This document shows, in pieces, positions 9,527-17,513 of a stretch of DNA of 64,000 nt. The stretch spans positions 1,479,501 to 1,543,500 of the forward strand of contig NZ_CP018846.1 in NCBI RefSeq assembly GCF_002025705.1. The letters are read 5' to 3'. This stretch comes from Pseudomonas putida (GTDB lineage: Bacteria > Pseudomonadota > Gammaproteobacteria > Pseudomonadales > Pseudomonadaceae). Made by a program: the position numbers and the translations under genes. Each line of letters begins with the position of its first letter. The first letter of the stretch is position 1. Below the pieces are notes generated by a model. It saw only the letters and a program-made list of their open reading frames with translations. It did not search any database and was not told where the DNA came from.

Positions 9527-10870
9527 TCACCGAGTTTCAGGTAGTTCGATCACAAACCTTGTCCAGCCATCCTGGCTCTGCGCCCGAATGCTCCCTCCAT
9601 GGGCCTGCACGATCGACCGGGTAATCGCCAACCCCAGCCCCGCATGCTCGCTGCTACCTTCCCGCCGCGCCGGGTCCACCCGGTAGAATCGATCAAACAG
9701 CCGGGGTAATGCCGCCGCTTCAATGGCCGCCCCGGTATTGGCCACGCAAATCCGCAAGCCCGGCTCCAGCGTCACCCGTATCTGCCCGCCTGCCGGCGTG
9801 AAGCGCAGGGCATTGTCGAGCAGGTTCGACAGGGCCCGGCGCAGCATATGCCGATCACCCTGCAACACCGCTTCGCCGTCGCGCAGCAGTTGCACTTCAT
9901 TGTCCTCGGCCAGCGGCGCGTAGTACTCCAGCAATGCATCCACTTCATCGTGCAAGGCCAGCGCCGTCTGCCCCGGCACCAGCAGGCCATGGTCGGCCTT
10001 GGCGAGGAACAGCATGTCGTTGATCATCTGCGCCATCCACTGCAGTTCCTCAAGGTTGCCATGCAGTGCCTCGCGGTATTCCTCCAGGCTGCGCGGGCGG
10101 GTGAGGGTGACCTGGGTGTGGGTCAGCAGGTTGGACAGCGGCGTGCGCAGTTCGTGGGCGATGTCGGCGGAGAATGCCGACAGGCGCTGGAAGGCGTCGT
10201 CCAGGCGTTGCAGCATGGCGTTCACGGTAGTGGCCAGTTCCGCCAGCTCTTCAGGCATCTGCGCCACCGGCAGGCGCGTGGTCAGTGAGCGCGCCGACAC
10301 GCTGGCGGCCACCCGGCCCATCTGGCGCAAGGGTCGCAAGCCGCTGCGCGCGGCCCAGGCACCGAGCAAGGCAGTGGCCAGGGCCGACAGCCCGACGGTG
10401 AGCCAGATCAGGCGCTGCATGCCTTGCAGGAAGTGCTGGTGATGGGTGATGTCGAGAAACAGTGTCAGCCGCGCAGCGGTCTGGTCGTTCGGTGCTGCGG
10501 CCAGGCTGCGGTAATCGACGCCGTCTGCGTGCAGGGTCGTCAGTGCGGATGCCGACGGTGTACCAGGCAGGCCGTCGCGGCTGGCGAACCAGTTCGCACC
10601 GTCGGGGCCATCAATTCGCAGTGCCAGGTCAGCCTGGTGGCTGAGCTCGTTGCGCAGCGCTGGCAAGCGGCCTTGCAGTTGCTCGGGGCTCTTCAGGCCG
10701 GCGAGCTGGCTACGAAACAGAGAAAGGCGCGACTCCAGCAGTTGCTGGTCCAGCTCGACGAAATGCTGCTCGCTGGCACGGTTGAACAGCAGCCCCGCGC
10801 CCAGCGACACGGCGGCGGTACAGGCGGCAAACAGCAGGGCCAGGCGCGTGCCGAGGGAAAGCCTGCGCAT
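9527..10870 (-). CDS. Heavy-metal-type sensor histidine kinase (CopS/CusS family)
   Basis: 447 residues. One membrane segment near residues 10-30, a periplasmic domain, and a second segment around 160-185 precede a HAMP domain. The H-box IAHELRTPLSN and the HATPase motifs (NLLDNALRF, GLGLAITRSIV) are intact. Family members sense periplasmic copper or silver and phosphorylate the adjacent regulator. Its start overlaps the stop of the regulator gene by one base, so the two are translationally coupled. The divergent cupredoxin and the cop-box-like site support copper as the signal. Confidence 0.88.
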   Translation of the reverse strand: MRRLSLGTRLALLFAACTAAVSLGAGLLFNRASEQHFVELDQQLLESRLSLFRSQLAGLKSPEQLQGRLPALRNELSHQADLALRIDGPDGANWFASRDGLPGTPSASALTTLHADGVDYRSLAAAPNDQTAARLTLFLDITHHQHFLQGMQRLIWLTVGLSALATALLGAWAARSGLRPLRQMGRVAASVSARSLTTRLPVAQMPEELAELATTVNAMLQRLDDAFQRLSAFSADIAHELRTPLSNLLTHTQVTLTRPRSLEEYREALHGNLEELQWMAQMINDMLFLAKADHGLLVPGQTALALHDEVDALLEYYAPLAEDNEVQLLRDGEAVLQGDRHMLRRALSNLLDNALRFTPAGGQIRVTLEPGLRICVANTGAAIEAAALPRLFDRFYRVDPARREGSSEHAGLGLAITRSIVQAHGGSIRAQSQDGWTRFVIELPETR

Positions 10871-11550
10871 CAGTCGTGGCGCTCTTCGAGCACGTAGCCC
10901 ATGCCGCGCACGGTGTGAATCAGCTTGTTCGGGTGCGGGTCGTCGATCTTCAGGCGCAGGCGGCGTACCGCCACTTCGATGACGTTGGTGTCGCTGTCGA
11001 AGTTCATGTCCCAGACTTGCGAAGCAATCAGCGATTTGGGTAGTACCTCGCCCTGGCGACGCAGCAGCAGTTCGAGCAGGGCGAACTCCTTGGCGGTCAG
11101 GTCGATGCGCGTGCCGGCCCGTTCGGCGCGGCGGCGGATCAGGTCCAGGCGCAGGTCGGCGAGGGTCAGGGTGGTGTCCTGGCTGGGGCTGGCACCGCGG
11201 CGCAGCAGGCTGCGCACCCGGGCCAGCAGCTCGGAGAAGGCGAACGGCTTGACCAGGTAATCATCGGCCCCCAGTTCCAGGCCGTGCACGCGGTCCTCGA
11301 CGGCGTCGCGGGCGGTGAGGAACAGCACCGGAGTGTCCAGCCCGGCAGTGCGCACGGCCTGCAGGATTTGCCAGCCGTCACGCCCGGGCAGCATCACGTC
11401 GAGGATCAGCAAGTCGTGGTCGCCGGTCAGGGCCAGGAACTGGCCGGTTTCGCCGTCGCTGGCCAGCTCGGTGGCGAAGCCGGCTTCGCTCAGGCCCTGG
11501 CTGAGGTACTGGCCGGTGCGGGCCTGGTCTTCGACGATCAGCAGTTTCAT
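10870..11550 (-). CDS. Two-component response regulator, OmpR class (CopR/CusR-like)
   Basis: 226 residues. The receiver domain begins MKLLIVEDQ with the phospho-acceptor Asp in [15 protein letters not shown]. It ends at Lys in YLVKPFAF, followed by a winged-helix domain ([18 protein letters not shown] region through [12 protein letters not shown]). It is the first gene of a regulator-kinase operon, divergent from a cupredoxin gene. It most likely activates that gene, and itself, through the palindrome at 11613-11641. Confidence 0.9.
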   Translation of the reverse strand: MKLLIVEDQARTGQYLSQGLSEAGFATELASDGETGQFLALTGDHDLLILDVMLPGRDGWQILQAVRTAGLDTPVLFLTARDAVEDRVHGLELGADDYLVKPFAFSELLARVRSLLRRGASPSQDTTLTLADLRLDLIRRRAERAGTRIDLTAKEFALLELLLRRQGEVLPKSLIASQVWDMNFDSDTNVIEVAVRRLRLKIDDPHPNKLIHTVRGMGYVLEERHD

Positions 11551-11612
11551 GGGGCTCCTGCGGGGTAGGGTGATGGCTGAAATGATACGTGACGATGTGC
11601 CTGCTCGCCCAA

Positions 11613-11641
11613 GCTGACAAAGTTGTAATCTTCCTGTCAGC
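11613..11641. promoter_or_regulatory. Cop-box-like operator
   Basis: The site holds TGACAAAGTTGTAAT at 11615-11629, resembling the TGACA-N4-TGTAAT type of CopR/CusR box. GCTGACA and TGTCAGC also form an inverted repeat over 11613-11641. It sits between the divergent regulator and cupredoxin genes, 60 bases from the cupredoxin start. The match is by eye from remembered consensus. Confidence 0.55.
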
Positions 11642-11700
11642 CAAGCGCCAGCCGCACCTTTCTAGAGTGGTCTCATCCCGCTGTGATCTTCGGAGTCATC

Positions 11701-12228
11701 ATGAAACACCTGTTCATCGCCGCCGCCCTGGCCCTGGTCAGCCTGCCCACCCTGGCAGGCGAGGCGAAAACCTTTGCATTTGGCGAGCCGGCCCCGGCTG
11801 CCAAGGCCAGCCGCACCGTCGAAGTGGTGCTCAAAGACATCGCCTTCGAGCCCACCAGCCTGCAGGTAAAGGCGGGCGAGACCGTGCGCTTCGTGGTAAT
11901 CAACGAAGGCAAGCTGCCCCATGAGTTCAACCTGGGTGACAAGGCCATGCATGCCGAGCACCAGAAAGAGATGATCGCCATGCAGGGCAAGATGTACAAC
12001 GCCGCCATGCAGCATGAGGGCATGGACCATTCGCAGATGGGCCATGCGCCTGCCAAACCGATGGACCACGGTGCCCATGGCCACGATGCCGGCAACACCG
12101 TGCTGGTACAGCCTGGCCAGCGCGCCGAGCTGACCTGGACCTTCCGCAAGTCGGCACCCATCGAGTTCGCCTGCAATGTTCCGGGGCACTACCAGGCCGG
12201 TATGGTCGGGGTGCTGACCATCGAGTAA
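11701..12228 (+). CDS. Periplasmic cupredoxin with His/Met-rich loop (CopI-like)
   Basis: 175 residues. A signal peptide ends LPTLAGEA. The blue-copper ligands are visible: His in LPHEFNLG, then Cys, His and Met in ACNVPGHYQAGM near the C-terminus. Between them, about residues 75-135, lies an insertion rich in Met and His (MHAEHQKEMIAMQGKMYNAA, then HEGMDHSQMGHA). That loop could bind additional copper. It probably acts in periplasmic copper binding or detoxification. The two-component pair upstream and the operator suggest copper induction. Confidence 0.85.
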   Translation: MKHLFIAAALALVSLPTLAGEAKTFAFGEPAPAAKASRTVEVVLKDIAFEPTSLQVKAGETVRFVVINEGKLPHEFNLGDKAMHAEHQKEMIAMQGKMYNAAMQHEGMDHSQMGHAPAKPMDHGAHGHDAGNTVLVQPGQRAELTWTFRKSAPIEFACNVPGHYQAGMVGVLTIE

Positions 12229-12296
12229 CCGGGCCTGCAAGGCGGGGTGCAAAACCGGTAGACTAGGGGCAATTTCGAACCTTCAGGTCAGTTTCC

Positions 12297-13127
12297 ATGC
12301 ATCCCGCCGCCGAACATTCCCCGCTGGGCAAGTCCAGCGAATACATTGCCACCTACACGCCTTCGCTGTTGTTCCCGATACCGCGCACGGCCAAGTGGGC
12401 GGAGCTGGGTGTGACCGCCCAGACCCTGCCATGGCAGGGCGTGGACTACTGGAACTGCTTCGAGCTTTCGTGGCTGCTGCCTTCGGGCAAGCCGGTCGTG
12501 GCTATCGGTGAATTCGCCATTCCGGCCGATTCACCGAACATCATCGAATCGAAATCGTTCAAGCTCTACCTCAACTCATTGAACCAGACCGTGTTCGCCT
12601 CGATCAGCGAACTGCAGGCATGCCTGGTGAAAGACCTGTCGGCCGCTGCTGGCAAGCCGGTGGGTGTGCAGGTGCGTACCCTGGCGGAAGTAGAGGCGCA
12701 AGGCGTGGTTGCCTTGCCTGGGCAGTGCATCGATGCGCTGGATGTGGCGATCGACAACTACGAGCAGCCGCAACCGGAACTGCTGAGCTGCGACGCGGAG
12801 CGTATTGTCGAAGAGACGGTGCACAGCCACCTGCTCAAATCCAACTGCCCGGTGACCGGCCAGCCGGACTGGGGCAGCGTGGTGGTGGAGTACAAGGGCA
12901 GGGCGCTGGACCATGCCAGCCTGCTGACCTACCTGATCAGCTTCCGCCAGCATGCCGACTTCCATGAGCAGTGCGTGGAGCGGATCTACCTGGACTTGAA
13001 GAACCTGCTGCAGCCTGAGCACCTGACCGTGTATGCGCGGTATGTGCGCCGCGGCGGGCTGGACATCAACCCGTACCGCAGCACCGGCACGATCAGCCCG
13101 GTGAACCTGCGACTGGTTCGGCAGTAA
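12297..13127 (+). CDS. queF: NADPH-dependent 7-cyano-7-deazaguanine reductase QueF
   Basis: 276 residues of the long, two-domain QueF type. It reduces preQ0 to preQ1 for queuosine in tRNA. The catalytic Cys184 lies in [13 protein letters not shown] with Asp191, matching the Cys190/Asp197 spacing of the E. coli enzyme. The substrate-binding helix [15 protein letters not shown] is present at about residues 80-94. No other queuosine genes are nearby. Confidence 0.95.
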   Translation: MHPAAEHSPLGKSSEYIATYTPSLLFPIPRTAKWAELGVTAQTLPWQGVDYWNCFELSWLLPSGKPVVAIGEFAIPADSPNIIESKSFKLYLNSLNQTVFASISELQACLVKDLSAAAGKPVGVQVRTLAEVEAQGVVALPGQCIDALDVAIDNYEQPQPELLSCDAERIVEETVHSHLLKSNCPVTGQPDWGSVVVEYKGRALDHASLLTYLISFRQHADFHEQCVERIYLDLKNLLQPEHLTVYARYVRRGGLDINPYRSTGTISPVNLRLVRQ

Positions 13128-13138
13128 CTTCTGTGTAG

Positions 13139-13241
13139 TTGGGGCTGCTTTGCAGCCCGTTCGCGACACAAGGCCGCTCCTACAGGGGAATACGTTTCTC
13201 TGTAGGAGCGGCCTTGCCGGGGTGCCGGAGCGCCCCCGGCA
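13139..13241. repeat. REP pair downstream of queF
   Basis: A REP in one orientation (TTCGCGACACAAGGCCGCTC) is followed ~20 bases later by the opposite one (TGTAGGAGCGGCCTTGCCGG), whose 3' half is degenerate. It sits between convergent genes. Confidence 0.8.
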
Positions 13242-13243
13242 AT

Positions 13244-13507
13244 TCAGATCCCCATGCTGTGCAGGGAGTTGGCAATGCTGCGCAAGGTGGCGGTCAAATC
13301 CGGGTGATCGGCCTCGAAACGTTCGATCGCCAGGTTTACCCCGTCAACCACGTTGTTGTCCGGTGTAGCTTCCTCGAGCTTCAACTGCGCTTCGATCTGC
13401 CTGGCCTCTTCATGCAGGGCGGCCAGTTCTTCATCCGAAAGCGGTACGTTGCGGTCCAGTTGCTCGCGCAGGCTGTTCAAGCGCTCTTGCAATTCGCGGG
13501 CAGGCAT
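13244..13507 (-). CDS. DUF4404 family small protein
   Basis: 87 residues, mostly amphipathic helix. It begins MPARELQERLNSLREQLDRN and ends LTATLRSIANSLHSMGI, a pattern I recognise as DUF4404. The first half, rich in Leu, Glu and Arg with heptad spacing, suggests a coiled coil. No catalytic motif or known role. It is a single gene convergent with queF, its stop almost touching the REP. Confidence 0.75.
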   Translation of the reverse strand: MPARELQERLNSLREQLDRNVPLSDEELAALHEEARQIEAQLKLEEATPDNNVVDGVNLAIERFEADHPDLTATLRSIANSLHSMGI

Positions 13508-13630
13508 TGGCTGTTCTCCATCAATGGCTTGGCAAAGGCATGGACCTCAGCGAAGCGGCAAAGGTTCTAGCCTGTCTCTAGCGTAATCCACTCGCTGGTG
13601 CTTTGCATGATCCGCATCAATGGGGCTGTA

Positions 13631-14194
13631 TCAGGGTTTTTCGCCCTTGCTGCAGCGCAGGGCGATGTCCGCAAGGCAGGTGTCCAGCTCTTCGAGGTGG
13701 TCGATCACCGAGTGTACACCCAGGCTGAACAGGGCCAGTGTAGCCTTGCCACGGGCCAGGTCCTGCTCTTGCTGGGTCATGGCCTGCCATTGCGCAGAGC
13801 TGAGGTTGCACGAGGGGCTGCAGCCAGCCAGGCCCACCGTCCACAGGCCGGCATTGAGGCCTGATTGCAGGAGTTTCGGTTCACCGCTGACCAGCACGCA
13901 ACCTTCCAGGCGTTCGCTGTCCAGGCTCATCAGGGCCTGCCAGCAGGCGTTCGGCGCCGGCCAGCGCACGCCATTGACCGAGTGCCCCGGCAGCCAGTCC
14001 GGCAGCACGCTGGCCAGGCGCCTGCTCTGCAGGCTGCTCAGGTCGTCCAGCCAGATGCACGGCACCTGCGCGTGGCGCAGGCCGGCCAGCGTATCCAGGG
14101 CGCCAGGGGCGGGCAGGGGGCTGCCGTCGGTGGCCTGGACCAGGCAGCCGCGCAGGCCGAACAGCACAGCGGTAATGGCAGGTGCAGCGAGCAT
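13631..14194 (-). CDS. Degenerate phosphonoacetaldehyde hydrolase-like HAD protein
   Basis: 187 residues against ~275 for PhnX. The C-terminal half follows PhnX closely: RWPAPNACWQALMSL, GLNAGLWTVGLAGCS, and a tail ending HSVIDHLEELDTCLADIALR. The catalytic parts are gone. HAD motif I, normally DxxGT, reads LFGLRGCLV with no nucleophilic Asp. The acidic loop GDT reads SGEP, and the cap domain carrying the Schiff-base Lys appears deleted. It therefore looks like a non-catalytic relic or repurposed scaffold. The frame is open with normal codon use, so it is probably still translated. Confidence 0.65.
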   Translation of the reverse strand: MLAAPAITAVLFGLRGCLVQATDGSPLPAPGALDTLAGLRHAQVPCIWLDDLSSLQSRRLASVLPDWLPGHSVNGVRWPAPNACWQALMSLDSERLEGCVLVSGEPKLLQSGLNAGLWTVGLAGCSPSCNLSSAQWQAMTQQEQDLARGKATLALFSLGVHSVIDHLEELDTCLADIALRCSKGEKP

Positions 14195-14383
14195 GGTAAC
14201 GTCCCTGAAATAGTCCGCAGGCTATTGGACGATTGTTACCGTGCTGTGACGAGCAACAGTTGTTCACAATTTATTGAGTAAAAATGTGTAAAGCTGATTA
14301 TCAGCGTGCAAGCCTCTATACTGCCGCCGTACAGCAGCGCATCCGTTGCGCTTGCGGCCGAGAAATTCGATGGAGAAACATCT

Positions 14384-15091
14384 ATGCGTAGGATCGGTGC
14401 CGGTGTGATCGAACGAGTCACCCAGGCCTTTGTCTGCGCCAGCCTGCTGCTGGCGCCTGTGGCAGCCACCCATGCCGCCACCGAGGAAGATCCTTGGGAA
14501 GCGGTCAACCGTCCGATCTTCCGTTTCAACGATACGATCGACACCTATGGCCTCAAGCCATTGGCCAAGGGCTACCAGTGGGTTACTCCGCAGTTCTTGC
14601 AGGATGGCATCCACAATATGTTCAACAACGTCGGCGATGTGACCAACCTTGCCAACAACGTGCTGCAGCTCAAACCGCATGCGGCAGGCGTGGATACTGC
14701 GCGGTTGATCGTCAACACCGTGTTCGGCCTTGGCGGTTTCTTCGATGTCGGCACCAAGATGGGCCTGCAGCGCAACGACGAAGACTTCGGCCAGACCCTC
14801 GGCCACTGGGGCGTACCAAGCGGTCCGTACGTCGTGATCCCTCTGCTCGGCCCAAGCACCGTGCGTGACGGCCTGGCCAAGTACCCGGACACCTACACCG
14901 AACCCTACCGCTACATCAACGATGTGCCGGTGCGTAACTCGATCTTCGCTCTGAACGTGGTCGACACTCGGGCCAGCCTGCTGCCGGCCGAGAAGCTGAT
15001 TCAGGGTGACAAGTACATCTTCATTCGCAATGCCTACCTGCAGAACCGCGAGTTCAAGGTCAATGACGGCGAAGTCGAAGACGACTTCTGA
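14384..15091 (+). CDS. mlaA: MlaA/VacJ family outer-membrane lipid asymmetry protein
   Basis: 235 residues. MlaA removes misplaced phospholipids from the outer leaflet of the outer membrane and hands them to MlaC. Family motifs are clear: EDPWEAVNRPIFRFND, NVGDVTNLANNVLQ, VFGLGGFFDVGTK, FGQTLGHWGVPSGPYVVIPL and YPDTYTEPYRY. GGAG lies seven bases before the ATG. The signal region ends AATHAATEED and I see no lipobox cysteine at the cleavage site, unlike enterobacterial MlaA. The other mla genes are not in the window. Confidence 0.9.
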   Translation: MRRIGAGVIERVTQAFVCASLLLAPVAATHAATEEDPWEAVNRPIFRFNDTIDTYGLKPLAKGYQWVTPQFLQDGIHNMFNNVGDVTNLANNVLQLKPHAAGVDTARLIVNTVFGLGGFFDVGTKMGLQRNDEDFGQTLGHWGVPSGPYVVIPLLGPSTVRDGLAKYPDTYTEPYRYINDVPVRNSIFALNVVDTRASLLPAEKLIQGDKYIFIRNAYLQNREFKVNDGEVEDDF

Positions 15092-15102
15092 TCGTTGCAG
15101 GC

Positions 15103-15135
15103 AAAAAAAACGGCGACCTTCGGGTCGCCGTTTTT
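15103..15135. terminator. Bidirectional terminator between mlaA and the PilZ gene
   Basis: CGGCGACC-TTCG-GGTCGCCG is a perfect stem flanked by eight A on the left and five T on the right. It can end both convergent transcripts. Confidence 0.92.
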
Positions 15136-15143
15136 GTAACAGC

Positions 15144-15443
15144 TCAATGCATGGCCAAGATACGCAAGCCCAACTTCTGCTGCCCGGCGGGCTGGTCGGC
15201 GATCCACACCACCTCGGTACTGGCATGCAGGCCCCTGAGTGCCGGGTGATCGGAATCGATACGCACCTCCAGGTGGTCACCGACCTTGAATTGCTGCGGC
15301 GCCTGCACCTGCATGCCGCCACTGGAAAGGTCCAGGCACACCGCGGCGATCACCTGCCCCTCGTGCAGCAGGCTGACCTCGGTGTCGATGCGCATGCGGA
15401 TGAAATCGCGTTTCTCGCTGTGATTGGAGGGCGTCTGAGGCAT
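15144..15443 (-). CDS. Single-domain PilZ c-di-GMP-binding protein
   Basis: 99 residues, almost only a PilZ domain. Both parts of the c-di-GMP site are canonical: RDFIR (RxxxR) near residue 12 and DLSSGG (DxSxxG) near residue 40. Unlike the PilZ protein at 5.5-6.1 kb, this one should bind the nucleotide. The start MPQTPSNHSE is preferred because GGAAGG precedes it by seven bases. The effector partner is unknown. It lies near the rssB-rssC pair but on the opposite strand. Confidence 0.85.
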   Translation of the reverse strand: MPQTPSNHSEKRDFIRMRIDTEVSLLHEGQVIAAVCLDLSSGGMQVQAPQQFKVGDHLEVRIDSDHPALRGLHASTEVVWIADQPAGQQKLGLRILAMH

Positions 15444-15713
15444 GCTGCATCCTTCCCAATAAGTTGTACTGGTTGGCATTCTTATAACTCTCGGTGATTT
15501 GCCCTGTAAAGAGCAGCGAACTCGACCGACGTATGCTTGAAACCCCTGGCGGATGGGAGTACCGTCTGCGCCTTACGAGTTGCCTCTGCCGGTTGCCTGG
15601 CCCGAGTTATTGGCCTACAACTCAAGTAGAGCGTTACCACAGAGTATTCCAGCAGTTGGATGTCAGCCTTGCAGACGCCCCTGCACCACCCCAAATCGGC
15701 GCCGTTCGCCCAC

Positions 15714-16898
15714 ATGCAGAAAATCAGTGCAACGCTGCTGATCATCGATGATGACGACGTGGTCCGTGCGAGCCTCGCCGCCTATCTGGAAGACAGTGGC
15801 TTCAGCGTCCTCCAGGCCAGTAATGGCCAGCAGGGGCTCCAGGTCTTCGAAGAACACCAGCCCGACCTCGTGATCTGCGATCTGCGCATGCCGCAGATGG
15901 GCGGCCTCGAACTGATCCGCCAGATCAGCGAGCGCGCGCCGCAGTTGCCAGTGATCGTGGTGTCCGGTGCCGGCGTGATGAGCGATGCGGTCGAGGCCTT
16001 GCGCCTGGGTGCCGCTGACTACCTGATCAAGCCGCTGGAAGACTTGGCCGTACTTGAACACTCTGTGCGCCGGGCGCTCGACCGCTCGCGCCTGGTGCTG
16101 GAAAACCAGCGTTACCGCGACAAGCTGGAAGCGGCCAACCGCGAGCTGGAGGCCAGCCTGCACCTGTTGCAGGAGGATCAGACCGCTGGTCGCCAGGTGC
16201 AGATGAACATGCTGCCGGAAAGCCCCTGGAAGCTTGGCGAGTTCACTTTCGAGCACCAGATCATCCCGTCGCTGTACCTGTCGGGCGATTTCGCCGACTA
16301 CTTCCGTGTGGATGAGCGGCGCATTGCCTTCTACCTGGCTGATGTCTCCGGGCATGGCGCGTCTTCGGCGTTCGTCACGGTGTTGCTGAAGTTCATGACC
16401 ACGCGGCTGTTGTTCGAATTCAAGCGCAGCAGCAAGCTGCGTGAATTCAAGCCTTCGGAAGTGCTCAGCCACATCAACCGCGGCCTGATCAACTGCAAGC
16501 TGGGCAAGCACGTGACCATGGTGGGTGGCGTGATCGATGAAGAAACCGGCCTGCTGACTTACGCCGTGGGTGGCCACCTGCCGCTGCCGGTGCTCTATAC
16601 CCCTGGCGAGGCCCGCTACCTTGAGGGCCGGGGCCTGCCGGTGGGGTTGTTCGACGAAGCGAGCTACCAGGACCTGGTGATCGAGCTGCCGCCGCAGTTC
16701 AGCCTGAGCCTGATGTCCGATGGCATTCTGGACCTTTTGCCGGGGCATACGCTCAAAGATAAAGAAGCTGCCTTGCCGGATATCGTCAAGGCGGCGGGTG
16801 GTAGCCTGGATGGGCTGCGCCAACGATTCGGATTGGCTACGCTTGGGGAGATGCCGGATGATATCGCCCTATTGGTGTTGAGCAGGAACCTTCAATGA
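15714..16898 (+). CDS. rssB: RssB-type response regulator with PP2C phosphatase output
   Basis: 394 residues. The receiver domain (LLIIDDDD, acceptor Asp in DLVICDLRMPQMGG, Lys in YLIKPLED) is joined by a coiled linker to a SpoIIE/PP2C-type domain. Its metal-binding acidic motifs are intact: SGDFADYF, ADVSGHGASSAF, LMSDGILDLL and PDDIALLVL. That differs from E. coli RssB, whose PP2C domain is degenerate. With the STAS partner it forms the general-stress signalling pair of pseudomonads. The start at 15714 gives the family length; ATG 15660 would add 18 residues. Neither has a strong ribosome site. Confidence 0.85.
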   Translation: MQKISATLLIIDDDDVVRASLAAYLEDSGFSVLQASNGQQGLQVFEEHQPDLVICDLRMPQMGGLELIRQISERAPQLPVIVVSGAGVMSDAVEALRLGAADYLIKPLEDLAVLEHSVRRALDRSRLVLENQRYRDKLEAANRELEASLHLLQEDQTAGRQVQMNMLPESPWKLGEFTFEHQIIPSLYLSGDFADYFRVDERRIAFYLADVSGHGASSAFVTVLLKFMTTRLLFEFKRSSKLREFKPSEVLSHINRGLINCKLGKHVTMVGGVIDEETGLLTYAVGGHLPLPVLYTPGEARYLEGRGLPVGLFDEASYQDLVIELPPQFSLSLMSDGILDLLPGHTLKDKEAALPDIVKAAGGSLDGLRQRFGLATLGEMPDDIALLVLSRNLQ

Positions 16899-17377
16899 GT
16901 ACCGGTAGAATCCAGTTCGCCGAGCAGAGCGGTACCTTTGTACTGAAATTCGTCGGTGAAGTGCGCTTGACCCTGTGTTCGGCACTGGATGCGACGATCG
17001 AGAAGATTTTCACCGCGCTGAACTTCTCGACCATTGTCATCGACCTGACCGAAACCGAAAGCATCGACAGCACCACCCTGGGCTTGCTGGCCAAGCTGTC
17101 GATCCTGTCGCGGCAGAAGGTGGGCCTGCTGCCGACCGTGGTCACCACCAACCCGGATATTTCCCGCTTGCTGCAATCCATGGGCTTCGATCAGGTGTTC
17201 AACATCGTCGACCGCCCGGTACCACGCCCTGAGTGCCTGACCGACCTGCCGTCGCAGGATCAGAACGAGGATGTGGTGCGCTCCAAGGTGCTGGAGGCGC
17301 ACAAGATTCTCATGGGGCTGAACGACTCCAACCGCGAAGCCTTCCATGACCTGGTGAATGCGCTGGAGCGGACCTGA
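16895..17377 (+). CDS. rssC: STAS domain anti-sigma-factor antagonist RssC
   Basis: 160 residues. The STAS fold covers about residues 1-105, with the phosphorylatable Ser in IDLTETESIDSTTLGLLAK. A ~50-residue helical tail follows. The start overlaps the rssB stop (ATGA), so translation is coupled. The expected substrate of the RssB phosphatase is the phospho-Ser of this protein. The usual partner kinase is not in the window. Confidence 0.85.
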   Translation: MSTGRIQFAEQSGTFVLKFVGEVRLTLCSALDATIEKIFTALNFSTIVIDLTETESIDSTTLGLLAKLSILSRQKVGLLPTVVTTNPDISRLLQSMGFDQVFNIVDRPVPRPECLTDLPSQDQNEDVVRSKVLEAHKILMGLNDSNREAFHDLVNALERT

Positions 17378-17389
17378 TGCTCAGCCTGT

Positions 17390-17488
17390 GCCGGCCTGTT
17401 CGCGGGCAAGCCCGCTCCCACAGGTAAAGCACAGGCTTCGAAGCCAGTAATTTTCCTGTGGGAGCGGGCTTGCCCGCGAATAGGCCCG
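17390..17488. repeat. Inverted pair of a second REP family
   Basis: TTCGCGGGCAAGCCCGCTCC and GGAGCGGGCTTGCCCGCGAA face each other across ~50 bases. This consensus differs from the GGAGCGGCCTTGTGTCGCG family. It lies between convergent rssC and the PhoD-like gene. Confidence 0.88.
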
Positions 17489-17513
17489 AAAATCCACTGT
17501 ACAACTCAGCCTT

